The notes: generated from the sequence alone by a model not told the origin. A stretch of DNA of 64,000 nucleotides from Clonostachys chloroleuca (GCA_037952775.1 JBANAY010000003.1:32116001-32180000), one strand, 5' to 3'. Shown: positions 21,819 through 33,070, counted from the first letter of the stretch. Made by a program: numbers and translations.

Positions 21819-23366
21819 TCAAACAAGGCGCCAAATCGCTCCAGCTCCGGGGGTATCATCTCTCTCCTCGTCTCCATTCATCCTTTCAATCCAAACATCC
21901 TCTCTTGCAAGAATCTGAGTCTCAATATCCTCCATCAGACTGAGCTCGGCGAGCGTGTCGTGGATCAATGCCCGAGACCCCTCGAGCATCCGAGCCAGGT
22001 TCGACCCCTGGGTGCCTTCCCCTGCCGGAAGATCACCAATATCTCGTAGTTGTCTGCGCCACCCATCCAAACGACGGGTAATGCTTGACAGATCCTCCTT
22101 CCAAGATGAGTCCAGCTCGTCGACGAAGAGGGCCTGGCCCCCACTCTTCTGGACAGACATCTGGCCCGTCTGGCGCGCTTCCTCCAGCTCGGACACTTGG
22201 TCGATCCAACGCTCGAATCGTCTGACCAGGCGTGCGTATCTCCCACCTGCCTCTGTTAACGTCCACAGCCCGTTGACTATCCCGTCAAGGGCCTGGATTC
22301 GCTCTTCGAGACCACCAGCTGCACCCCACTCTCGTAACACCAGAACATTCAGCCCTTCAACTGCTGCCCGGTCCTGCTCAGCAATCTCACGATTGGTTGA
22401 CACAAGCTGCTCGAACCTCTGCCCTAGCTTGACCTTGGCGCTGGCCTGCCAGTCAGCATCGACAGCGGCCGCATCCCGGTGCAGAAGGTGCAGCTGCAGG
22501 AGCTCCGTCTGCAGCCTGCTCGTCTCGGCAGATGCGGCGACATTGGCTGGGAGCTTGGACGGTGAGGGTGGAGCAAGGATTGCCGAGGTCAAGGGCTTCG
22601 GCGCGGCAGATTTGGCTGGAGAGTAATGCTGTTGCAGTGTGGAAAAGGCAGGTCGTAGACGGGGGGCGGCCTGTTGTGGAGGCTGCTGGTGCTTGGTAGG
22701 AGTGCTGATGCTAGACCCTTTGTCTATAGAGACTTTGGGTGCATGGAGGGAGCGGGTGGTTGAGCCATTGGCGGTTGGCTGCGAGGGCACCCGCGAATTC
22801 AATCCGGCTCCATTGGTATTGCCTGTGGTTACGGTGCTTTTCGCACGTGTATGGCCAGGCGGCACACGCCGTGTGGTGGTCTGGCTGCCCGTCGATGTTG
22901 GCCTGGTGCCCAAAGTACGGGTCGTTGCTGTGGTCGCTCGGGTCGTGGATGCGATAGGAGGGTATCGGCCGGTGGCTGTGGTGGTAGTGGGAGACGTGGC
23001 GGTTTCTTTCTTGGTAGGCTCCAGCGGCTGCTTTCCGGGGACAGGGCGAACACGAGAGCCAGATACCGACCGTGGCTGCCTCAGTACAGTGGTAGGTCTT
23101 GCCGTCGTCGTCGTCGCAGTCATAGTATTTGCCGTTGCTGCTGCTCCTGTTGTCGGGATTGCAGTGGCAAGCCTCGTTTGGGAGGACGTGGATGTACTTG
23201 TTGAACTCCGGGTCGGAGGTTTGACTGGGAGACGGCTGGGCGAGCCATACCGTCCATCTGAGTTGGCCTGGGAGTCTGCAGAAGGCGATGAGGAGGTGGA
23301 TGCAGATACGGGTGGCACTGTAGCTGGCTTCCGGAGCGAGCGAGTGCGCGCGATGGAAGAAGACAT
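21819..23366 (-). CDS. Ser/Thr-rich disordered protein with C-terminal helical coil (augmin HAUS8/QWRF-like layout)
   Basis: Single exon, 515 aa from the ATG at 23366 (an upstream in-frame ATG at 23405 gives a less convincing start). The N-terminal 300 residues are Ser/Thr/Pro/Arg-rich, basic and disordered, with long Thr runs. From about residue 310 the protein becomes helical: LLQLHLLHRDAAAVDADWQA, then KLGQRFEQLVSTNREIAEQ, then several amphipathic helices with EWGAAGGLEERIQALD and an acidic C-terminus. I do not recognise a catalytic motif. The layout (basic Ser-rich tail plus a helical LLQLxLLHR block with a conserved Trp) recalls microtubule-binding augmin subunit 8/QWRF proteins; this is an analogy, not an identification. 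It could equally be a fungus-specific scaffold. Confidence 0.78.
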   Translation of the reverse strand: MSSSIARTRSLRKPATVPPVSASTSSSPSADSQANSDGRYGSPSRLPVKPPTRSSTSTSTSSQTRLATAIPTTGAAATANTMTATTTTARPTTVLRQPRSVSGSRVRPVPGKQPLEPTKKETATSPTTTTATGRYPPIASTTRATTATTRTLGTRPTSTGSQTTTRRVPPGHTRAKSTVTTGNTNGAGLNSRVPSQPTANGSTTRSLHAPKVSIDKGSSISTPTKHQQPPQQAAPRLRPAFSTLQQHYSPAKSAAPKPLTSAILAPPSPSKLPANVAASAETSRLQTELLQLHLLHRDAAAVDADWQASAKVKLGQRFEQLVSTNREIAEQDRAAVEGLNVLVLREWGAAGGLEERIQALDGIVNGLWTLTEAGGRYARLVRRFERWIDQVSELEEARQTGQMSVQKSGGQALFVDELDSSWKEDLSSITRRLDGWRRQLRDIGDLPAGEGTQGSNLARMLEGSRALIHDTLAELSLMEDIETQILAREDVWIERMNGDEERDDTPGAGAIWRLV

Positions 23367-24595
23367 GGCAGATTCGGCCTCAGCAGCAACAACAACAAAC
23401 AACAACTACGGCAGGACAATGTGAGGCGGAGGATGATGACAATGGCCCAGCTGTTAGTCGGTCAAGTGCCATTTGATAGCGCAGTTCCCCCTTCTTGCAG
23501 CATGTGCATGCGCCTATCAGCATGAACCTTACTGATCCTGGCTTAGAGTCAGCGGTGAGCTGCAGTGGGTCGCAGGGGCGGGAGGCTCTGTAACCCCTCT
23601 TGGACCTATCCGCCTTCCTGGACCACATTCATGGACACAAATTGTAAGGAACCAAGGGTCATGAGCTTTGATTTCAGATTACAAGAAGCTACTATGTAAC
23701 GGTGGATATCCATTTCGGAATTACTCGATGCAGCAGCGTATCCTCTCCATTGACGCTGTTGCCGCTTCCGTCCATGCCAGCGGGTTGCTAGCTTACACGA
23801 CGGGGTGCATTATCTCATCATCTTCTTGAAGGAACAATGGGAGCAGTAGAAGTAGAGGCACGAAATTCAACCCAAAACTTGAGAGGCCTGCTTTCTTTTT
23901 GAGATACACTGGCAAAGTTCCAAAAACTCGATATGCCTCTCTGCAAATATCTCGATTCTGGCAAGGTAGGATCGTTATGCAGGTAGCTTGCCAAGTGCCT
24001 CCCCCTCCTTATTATTCGTCTTCACCACGCTTTCCTTGACCATGCGAACATCAAGAATTCGCAGCTGAGGCGTTCCTGCTCTGGTTTCGAACTCCCGCCC
24101 TCAACACTCCCGATTACCTATATATCGCTTTCCCACCTTCCTTGTCTTGCAAGTCTCTTCCCTGGTTTCCATCCAGGACAACGTCGACGTCTCTTTCCGT
24201 ACCGAAAATACCTGTGTATGTATGTGAGCACTTGGTAGACTATCTGGGTAATGGAGGCAGGTATCAATGCCGACCCCCTTCCATTCCGGGCTCTTACATT
24301 CGTGCTGGCTCAAGTGCTGCTTTCCCTCGCTTCGTCTTTCTCGGTTTGGGATGCCATCCATCGCTTGGCGTCGCGTCTTCCTGTCCTTCTGTCAGCTCAG
24401 CTCCTCTCCAAGGCAAGAGTGTGTATGTGGAAAGAGTGAGCGACCCACGGTTATAAAATGCCCTCCCACCCCAAACTCCGTCTTGATTTTTCTTCTCTTC
24501 TTTTCTCTCATGCTTGCGGCACACCTTACCTTTGCAGTACGTGTGCGCTGTCCTGCCTCGGCGTTGTCAAGAGCCAGGCGGGTGTCGGTCAGTCA

Positions 24596-24652
24596 CCCCT
24601 TTGCGTGAGGCATACTAACCATGACTGACTGGCTGGTCCGGTAAGTACCGCA
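24596..24652 (+). repeat. Dispersed repeat copy A with branch-site- and donor-like signals
   Basis: Shares the block tttgcgtgaggcatact and then ctggctggtc followed by gtaagta with copy B, about 505 bp downstream. Weaker similarity extends about 100 bp upstream of both copies. In copy A, catactaac looks like a branch site, and a short ATG frame (MTDWLVR) runs straight into the gtaagt donor. Confidence 0.6.
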
Positions 24653-24674
24653 GCATAATTTTTGATTTCACTCT

Positions 24675-24845
24675 TGTGGCCCTGGTATTACACTACCTCC
24701 AGGTGCCGCACCATTTCTTTCTTTTTCTCATTGAGTTGGCGACTTGTTCGTTGATGCTCGTGGCGCCTGGTATTGCACTACCTCCAGGTGTCGCACTCTC
24801 TTCTTTTTTTTCATTGCATTAGCGGCTCGTCCGCTAATGTGAAGA
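24675..24845 (+). repeat. Two-copy 85-bp tandem repeat with internal hairpins
   Basis: Two units, 24675-24759 and 24760-24845, share cctggtatt-cactacctccagg, a pyrimidine-rich middle and a G/C-rich end. The first block is itself an inverted repeat (cctgg and ccagg). The second unit ends in a perfect 7-bp stem, ttagcgg-ctcgt-ccgctaa; the first unit has a decayed version of it. No matching element family is recognised. Confidence 0.65.
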
Positions 24846-25100
24846 AGAAAAAGCATCACTTTACCTAACGATTTAGTAGAATGAGTTTGCCCTCCACAGT
24901 TGCCTCGGTATCTTCTTCTTTTAGTTTCATCCATAGCTTCTTGATGATGAGGCCCGCGGACGGTGTTCAGCCCCCGGTACGTTGGCTTAGCTTCTTCTCC
25001 TCATTTCTCTCGTGTACTTGGCACCTTGTACTGGGTACATTCTCGCTTCAGCCGGAAAGCTGCCTTTGACGTTCAAGGTGTCGATGACGGGGGCCGGTCT

Positions 25101-25160
25101 CCCCTTTGCGTGAGGCATACTGACAAACGTTAGAGGCTGGCTGGTCTGGTGAGTATCACG
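25101..25160 (+). repeat. Dispersed repeat copy B with branch-site-, acceptor- and donor-like signals
   Basis: Second copy of the module at 24596-24652. Here catactgac is followed by ttag, then a 15-nt segment, then gtgagtatc, so the copy looks like a tiny exon framed by splice signals. The repeat is real; the splicing idea is inference. Confidence 0.6.
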
Positions 25161-25297
25161 GGATGACTTTCAGTCTAGATTTCCTGGCATACTCTGTTCA
25201 GGGATTTGGAGGGATCTTAAGTCATCTAGGGCACTGAGAGGGGGGCAAACAGTGCCTTTATACACATGAGTTGGTTGTGTGACGTGCCATTTGAGAA

Positions 25298-25316
25298 GGG
25301 GGGGGGGGGGGGGGGG
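25298..25316 (+). repeat. Poly-G run of 19 bases
   Basis: An uninterrupted run of G, unusual for length, in a non-coding stretch. Its exact length is likely unreliable given the other homopolymer problems in this window. Confidence 0.8.
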
Positions 25317-26971
25317 CGCAGTAAATGCTAACTTTTTGCGTTGGACATTTTTCGGCTTTGAATCTAAATACATGGCGAAGCAAGCCAAGGGGCAAGATTT
25401 TCTTTTTCTCTTGTCATCTGTACATTTAAACTTAGCCGTGGAGCTTCCGCGGCGGGTTGTTGTAGGCTTTTGGGTGCCTCAAGTCGGGTATGGGTATGCA
25501 CCTAGCTGGGCCTGCAACAAGGAGAGTTTAGCCACGGAGGCCATTTTTTTTTTTTTAGAATTACGAATCTCTCATCGGCGTGAATCTTGTCTTTGTTCTT
25601 CTCTTCATCTGAAAGATGCCTTCTTAACCCAGCTAATGGGGGTTTGTTCCGAGCCCTCGTGCTTGGCAGTAGGTGCAAACCCAGATATCTAGAGTTTGAG
25701 CCCAAATGATGGGTAAATCTATATGATCTCGTGTTGGAAGTGAACTTACTTTTTTTTTTTTTACCACCAAGACCTCGTGTAACCAACACGAAAGTTCGCA
25801 GTGGCTACGGATCCTCAAGAGATCCCCCCCCCCCCGAGTAGCGCTGCTGTGATGACAAGAGTCGTAGTGGCAATAGCAGCCAGTGCTGGTCGTGATAATC
25901 CAGGTTCTATGTGAGCGCTTGGTCGCTATGCTGTTTTGATCTCCCAATGTGAAAGAGTGTCTGGACTTCTCGTTGAATCCTTTTGGGATTGCAATTCAGA
26001 ATAGATGATGAGTAAAAAACGAAAAGAAAACACTCCTCGTCCACCGCCGCTACCGCACCTAGCGTTGGTATTGCAGCAGCAATTTCCCCCTTTGTTTTAG
26101 GATGGACGGTCATCTGTCTAAGCTGGGTGTTCGTCATAAATCGCCATGTCATCGGGCTGGTAGGCTCTGACTCTCGCGAACACTGCTCTCACCGACCGCT
26201 GGGTAGGGCACTACTTGGATGATCCCCTCCAGTTTCCAAGTTTGTGAGGGAAGCCTTGACAGAAGGTTTGGGTGCCTCCAAGGCCGTTGGTTGCATGGTC
26301 AGCCCGTAGTCAAGCCCGGGGTTTCTTGTTTGGTATTACGGTCTGGCATAGTTGCCGGGAAGTTTTGTCTCCGAATCCGAGTCTGCTTGAGCAAGACTCA
26401 CCTCTACTCTCGTCGTCTTCTTTGAAGGAAGTATCAAATCATTACGTCTTATTTCAAGGTTGATTATGCTTGAATTACTTTTTGTATTTTTCACATCGAC
26501 TATATGTGACAGCGCCCTTCGTCTCCATCTACCTATTCGTAGATGGAGTAATAACGTTCGGCCGACGACACCCTCTCCATCCACTCGTAGAGGCATAGCT
26601 TTTCCCAGGCCGCACATCCAGCGGAGGCCTTCCCCCATCATCCAGGTCTGATGTACAATAAAACATATGAACTTGATATCATCAATAGTCAATCCAAGAC
26701 TGGCGAGTCCTGCAAATGGCATTTTAGCCGCTGTTTGTTCCCCTTCTATTATATTCGAAACCCAAAAGATCAGTGTTTGTTAAAGAACCCAACATTCCCG
26801 TTCTATATAGCGCAGCCGGGAGAGACTTGAGAAAATAGGAAATAGAAGACATCGAGGTAGGAAGAAAACAAGGTTGAATAGGTTGTATATATTTGGCCAG
26901 GCTGAGGCCAAGGTAGAAGGAGAATTATCGGTGGAAACAAAGTGAATTCATTCGTGTGTGTGGCTTTCAAC

Positions 26972-29900
26972 TCAGCTGGCGGAAGGCGTTTGGCCAGCCA
27001 GGCTGTGCATGAGAGAAGCCAAGTCTTTCTTGTTAGAGTCCAAAACGCCCATACAGGATTCGCATATTCTCAGGGAGCAGAATGTACAAGCCCATCGATC
27101 TTCCGTATCCGACTTCTGGCAGGTTTGGCAGGCCAGAGGGTAGAGTTTATTGTTGCGCCGCAGCATAGATTTGTGGGATTGATAACAGCGGTAGTGCGTG
27201 TTTCTAAGAGGCACCGCTTGGAAAACCGTACCCTCGGCGACAGGCTCGCTATTCTGTAATGGGAAATACGCGGCCTTGGGGTCGGGCTCCCGAAGCTCCT
27301 TCATCTCCGGATAGAGCGTTCCGTCTCGTCCTCTGTAAAGAAGCTCGCCCGAAGATGAGCGAACAAACCTGTCAGGCTCCGGTGCCGTGCTTCTCATGGA
27401 GTCTAGACGTCGTCTTGAGTCAGGATGGGCTGAGCCACTTCTTGACTCTGGGCGAACAGAGGCATTTCTTGACCCTGGCCTGAAGTAGCCCTCAGGCTGG
27501 CGACCACGTGGTCCGTCTGGACCAGGCGAGTTGCGGCCGGAAAGACCAGGTGAGTTGCGGCCAGAGAATGACATGGCCGCGTAAGATGGAAACGGTTCAG
27601 TCAAAGGGGGTGTTCCAGCTCTCGACCTCATATCAAGAGAAAGTCTTCTTGGTGTTGTGGGGGCTGGAGCTGAAACCGGCTGAGGAGCTTTAAGAATAGG
27701 GTCACCAGGGGTAGGTTTCATTAGTGGGGGTTGAGTCTCAACCTTCACTTCTGACACCAACTGATCCTTTTTCATTACAGTAGGTTGATTTTCCGACTGA
27801 GCCTTGGGCAAATCTTGTGCTGACTCGTTATTGGGAGGCTCGGGAGAGGAGGCTGGAGAAAGAGGGGAGGCGAAACTGTCAACAATTGGAGTCTTAACAT
27901 CCTCCTTTTGATACTCCGGGGTTGGTGGCCGATATCCAGTGGGTCGGCTTTTCTGACCATTGCCTTGAGAGTCCTGCGAAGCCTCTTTATTGATGTTTTG
28001 GTTGCCCTCCTTGAGTTCGTTGGTGGGTCCTTTGATAGGCTCCTTGGCAGGCTGACCGATCACTTTCCTCGAGGGTTCCTGGATGGCTGTCTTTCCGGGC
28101 TCCTCGACGAGTTCTTTGGCAGGATTCTTGGTGGGCGGGTAGGGAGGGCTCTGGAAGTCATCAATTGCAGGTTCCTCGACAGTTTCTAACTGAGTTGGGG
28201 CGGCCTTGTGTTGCTCGAGCCAATCGGAAGACAGGTCAAAGAAGCCGGAACCCGACTTTGCGAGTGATAATCTCGGGGGTGCCTGATTCACCTTTTTCTC
28301 GGGACTTTCCTCGACAGTTTCATTGGCAAATTGTGACGGAATCCGCCCATGTTTTGGTGGTTCCGGCCAGTTCTCCTGTGCCAGGCTCGGCCCTCCTTTC
28401 GGTGGTTCAGGCCAATTCCCCTGTGCTAGGGTTGGCGGTCCTGTTGGCGGCATTGGCCATTTCGCTTGTGCTGGAATCGGTTCTGTCTTGGGGGTATTTG
28501 GCCAGGCTGACTGGGATGTGAGTGAGGATGGCAGAGGTGGCTCTGGCTTCGCAGTGTCTACGCTTGGTTGCTTTGGCAAGCTGGGCATAGCTTTCGATAG
28601 GTCCAATCTTGTCATTCCGGGCTGGGGGAATTCCGGAATGGGGGCTCCGGCGCTGTCGTGTCCTTCATCGAATTCTTTCGGGAACGGCTGCCACCATCCT
28701 CAGAACGGCGGGGGAAGTGGAACTTGTCCCTGTTAAATACATCTTTGCTGAAGACATCCTTATTAAAGACGTCCTTGCTGAATACATCCTTGTTGATTTT
28801 GTCCTTGATTAATTTATCCTTGAGCTGCTTGAACTTGGAGGTTCCATTGCCCATGGTTCGGGCAAAGGCAGACTGCTCAGCCACGTTTGAAGGCTCAACA
28901 GTAGGTGCTGTCGGTTGCTTCTGAGGGAGAGGGGGTGGGACTTCCGTCGTCGTAAAATCCGCCCGTGTTTGCGACGGTTTGCGAAGCCCAACGACAGACT
29001 TGGGTGTGGTGGGAACTGTGGTGAAGGTTGTGGCGAAAGTAGGTGCAGGTGATGGGTTGGCATTTACAGCCGTGGAGCCGAAGCTGTGATTGAGCTGCAA
29101 GTCCGGAAGATCGCGACTCCCCTTACCTGTTCGGCGAGTCCAAAGTTGTTCTCTTGGAGGTGAGCGAGCCCTGAGATCGGGTGTGGTCGAGGCTGGTGGG
29201 ATAGATACGGGAGCCGGGGCCGGAGTGGGAGCGGGAGCAGGGGAGGGCCGCTGAAGCTGACGCGCAGGGTCCTTGGATGGAGGCGGCGGCGGTAGCGGGG
29301 AAGAAGATGGCTCAACAGCACTTGGAGGCTGCTGCTCTTGAGGTTGTGCGGGTTGAGAGTGTGAGCTGTCAGTGACGGCCGGGATTGTGGATACGGGCTG
29401 GTTTATGGTTTTAGCTTCGATGCTGGAGGAGGGCCCGACGATCGGTGTCGGAGCCTGTGCCTGGGCCTGTACCTGCGCCTGTACCTGCACCTGCAGCTGT
29501 GCCTGAGTCTGCAATGGGGGCATAGGTGGGGCATGAATGCCCAGTCCCTCGTCGTTCGTATGCGAATCGCGCGTGCTGTACGTGCCATCAGAAGATCGAT
29601 AGACGGACTCGGTTGAGCTGCGCGAGTATGCAGAGAGGATGCTCAGCACCGAGTCGGCAGGCGATCTGAGTGGCTGCGCAGGCTGCGAGGGATCCAGGAA
29701 AAGAGCCGTGGAAGCTTCCTGTGGCCGCACGTCATCCCCCTCTGCAGGCCCAGCCCTTGGTTGCACCTGGTTGGACGCATCTACTTTAGGTTCCGCATAC
29801 GCCTGCGTGGCCTCGTTGCCCGTCTCCTTCGGCTGCCTGACTCTTGGACTCCAAGTTTCGGGTCCCGATATCGAGAGGGGCCTCTGCGGGCTGAATTGGG

Positions 29901-30571
29901 CTGGAGGTTCGCTTGCTTTCGGAGATGATAGCGATTGGGGGGAGTTTGCTGCTGCTGTTGTGCTGGTGGCGCAGGCGCAGACGCAGGCTGCTCCTGGGCG
30001 GGAACCTGAACCTGAGTTTGTCCCGAGATCACACCTTGATTCACCGGCGACGTGATTGAGGGCTTCCTAGCGGTATGCTTGGTGCTACCAACGGGGCGCC
30101 TTGGAATCATCATTTTCGGCAGCCCGGTCGCGGGCGTCGCCGGTGCCGTGGCTTCGGTAGGCGCGGGTCCCGGGGTCGCTGTGGCTATCCGTTTCTTCGG
30201 AATGGGAGGCAGAGGTGTGAACTGAATAGGTGTTCGAGGGTCGTCGTTATGAGGCGGAGGAGGCGGAGGAGGGAGCTCTGAGTCGCCTGGAGATCTGAGA
30301 GGAGTTGCAGGCGTGGGTAGGGCGGCGGTGGGCGAGGTTGTCGAACTTGGGAATGCACGGCTCTCCTCCACATGGCTTGTATCGAGGCCCGGGATGGCAG
30401 GGAGCGCTTTCGAGAAACGCGACCGCCCAGTCCCCGTGGAGGGGACTTGGAGGGATCCTGATTGCAGCATTGCGAGCTGGTCGGCGTGGTGCGCGCGCGG
30501 TGTGTCACAGTGCTCGTGTTGAGGTAATAGGGCCTAGGAATGGGTCTTGGTGTCGTCTGACGACGAAACAT
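26972..30571 (-). CDS. Large proline-rich disordered protein with C-terminal zinc-binding module, three frame breaks
   Basis: About 1,200 aa once three one-base gaps are allowed for. The chosen start MFRRQTTPRPIPR is at 30571; if only the next frame is used the first ATG is at 30470. Breaks lie at 30530-30534, at the six-G run 29937-29942 (C on the coding strand) and at the five-G run 28640-28644. Each shifts the frame in the same direction, and readable protein continues after each. The body is Pro/Ser/Gln-rich with polyproline stretches, a short KDVFN/KDVFS tandem repeat (28729-28795) and repeated NWPEPPK motifs. The last 70 residues hold a conserved-looking module with CYQSHKS, LACQTCQKS, WACTFCSLRICESCMGVL: three CxxC pairs, probably binding two zinc ions like a B-box or RING-like fold. 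Function unknown; a scaffold role is inference. Confidence 0.83.
28729..28795 (-). repeat. Coding 15-bp tandem repeat (KDVFN/KDVFS)
   Basis: Four consecutive pentapeptide units, KDVFS-KDVFN-KDVFS-KDVFN, preceded by related KDKIN and KDKLI units and followed by RDKF. It sits inside the large proline-rich protein and is the only strongly charged, regular segment of its middle part. The units alternate S and N in the fifth position, which suggests duplication of a 30-bp double unit. Confidence 0.75.
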
Positions 30572-33070
30572 GTACGCCCAGGTCAATGTTATGCGTCGTC
30601 CTGTACAATCGAGTTCCGGCTGGGTCCGCACGATGTCACGAAAGGGCCTGGAAAATCGAGAAAATGAGTCCGGCGTGTTACAGATATGCCCTAGGCCAGC
30701 GAGTGCATGGTGTCGGCGCCTTCGTTGTTCATGCCGTTTCCCCCTCTTTGCGGGACCTTCCCTGACGTCTGTTCTCGAAACTGCGGCGACAAGCAGCGGC
30801 TCTTTGTGTCGTTGAAGTTTGGGTTCCTGCGCATCTAGTTCCCGGCTGCTTCGGGGGTGAGAGAAGTTGTACGATGTGGGAGACGAATTATACGGCCAAA
30901 GAGGAAGGCTGGAAACCTTGGAATGCTGTAACCGTAGGGGCGAAAATTCCCACAGAGGCGCTATAACGACTAATATTGAAGACAGGGGTCGAACGATCTG
31001 TGACAACACGCGATGTAATTTACAGCAATCCAACCCCTGCAGAACGGGGCCACCTCCACTCTCTCCTTGAGGTGACTCTCTTGATTCGCCAGGGCCGCTT
31101 GGTGGTTCTGTCTCCTTGGACCTTTAGAACCCGGGAGGCACCGCACATTGTTCCTGGCGGCTTCGTCACTAGCAAGCGCTTGTTGCGGGATAGCGCTCAA
31201 CACTTTGAAACACCGACTAGGCCGGACTGCTCGGCGAGAGTGGCTTCTGTCCTGTCATTTATTTTCTTCGCCGCTAGGCAGATTCGTGTGGGTTTTATTT
31301 GGAGCATGCCAAGGTGTGGGCACTGGGCAGCAGCGATCGATTTCGACTTCAGATGAATGTCGCATCGCGGCCGAACAGATGGGCCTGACTCTGGGGGAAG
31401 CAACGAGGCCATCGCCATATCCAATCCGAAACGTGCCACCAATTCAGGCTGTCTCAATCTGGCAATCCCCGCTCAGCAGCTAAAAGAACCATTAGCCCTC
31501 CGCTTCAGCCAAGCACTCCAAGATTTGATTTTGGCCACGGGACGGAATGTAGTCAGGAATCAAGAGACACTAGAGGAGGGTTGGAGGGCAACCCAAGTTG
31601 CCCGAGGGAATGTCTCAAAGCATTGCCTGGCGCCGATGCTAATTTCCCGATACTTGGATCAAGCTTGTTCGCTGTGCTGAAATATGCACGGCGTGCATGG
31701 CACTGTGGTGCACTGCATTACCGTATTCTTGGTTGCTAACGAGCGATACGGAATTGAGCCCAGGGGAGGCAGCCAAGGAAGAACTCGTCAGAGAGGGAGG
31801 TGCCAATGACGCACATGTCAGATGAGTCCATGTTTCAGGCACTCAGCTCGTCGATCACTTTTCAACAAGTCAGGGGTTAGGCGAGATGTGATGTGGCGCA
31901 GCCGTTGCCGATCAGCCACGTCGTCCCTCTATTTCAGCCACGGACTTGATTGTGCTAAGTGCACCGAGTCAGTTCCATTCCAATCCAAGACTCCCTCGAG
32001 ATTCAAAGCTGAACAATTGTGTCTGGGTGAATCATCAATTAAAGGCCCCTTCTTTCCTTCTTTTTCTCAGCTTGAGGCTCAGGAACCCGCAAGCCCTGAA
32101 GCGAGCGACGATTTTAGATGGCGGGAGTTTTAAAATTCGATACCCACTGGCTAGCATATTCCCCCTGTAAGCTGTGGCTCGTGTCTCTTCAGCTATCGGT
32201 GCCTGGCAAGCTGGATAAACTCCACCTATTCTTATCCCGAGGCTATTGGCTTTGGTGCGACGAGCTTCTTCGCCCTAATCTCTGCTTTCTTGCTGTCCAT
32301 TGAAAACCGCATAGTGTGAATCTTCAGGCTATTTTTCGCACAGGATGTACTATGTAAGGAGGGACGAACGTCGGTTCTCTAGCACTTAGAAGGCCTTCTA
32401 GAGCCAGATTTTTCGTTGAAACCCTCTTCGGGGACATCTTCCGCATCCGTAAGTACCAGCATTGGCTCTTGAAGATCACACGAAAATCCAGCATATCGAT
32501 CATTTCTAGATTGTCACGGGGTATAGGGTCCGGGACTTAAGCGATACTCCAACACCCCCAACAAGCTCTCTAAGCCAATTTCTGGTAACCATTTGGGATG
32601 GGTTAACCCAGGGCAGAGCTTTAAGTGAGACTTCGTGAACGTAGTTACCAGCATGCTCAAGTGTAGCGTTGGCATTTGGCTCAATCTCTTCTCAAATAGT
32701 CGTATTTGTATCTTCATACATTCACCAGCATGACGCACGGACTGATTTTATCTAAAATAGCCAAGGCAGCAAGGAATACTCAGCCTATGATGAGTCCAGT
32801 TGCAGTGCAGGAGGGAGGCGAGAGTATTTACGAGCCAAGGCCAAGTACACATACTCAGTACAGCATGATATTTGACTTCTGCTAGGCAATATTCATGAAA
32901 AAGAGGAAAGCAGTATTAATGAGTCCCAGGTCAACCAAGTTCTACCTTGATAATGCAAAAGAGAGGAGCCAACGCCGAAGAGAAGGTCATATTTCTATAT
33001 TAACGTAAAATGGAAATGGGTATAGTTCGACTTCGTATCCTAGTGGACCCAATCAATTCAAGCGCCCCCC
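30572..33070. other. Intergenic region, nothing recognised
   Basis: 2.5 kb holding the promoter and leader of the proline-rich zinc protein gene (higher coordinates are upstream) and the 3' flank of the TBC gene. Open frames here are short or are shadows. No repeat or RNA gene is seen. Confidence 0.55.

Larger units (their letters stand above)
23367..26971. other. 3.6-kb non-coding stretch rich in homopolymers and short repeats
   Basis: Lies between the starts and ends of two minus-strand genes. It contains an 85-bp imperfect tandem repeat (24675-24845), a pair of dispersed splice-site-like modules (24596-24652 and 25101-25160), a 19-base G run, and several T and C runs. Open frames here are short and have no protein-like composition. 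It could hold a spliced non-coding RNA or old element debris; nothing firmer can be said. Confidence 0.5.

Noticed and set aside
22639..23424. Plus-strand 261-residue Val-rich frame over the coiled-coil gene
   Set aside because: Antisense shadow of Thr-rich codons; no family pattern, and the minus frame is longer and more natural.
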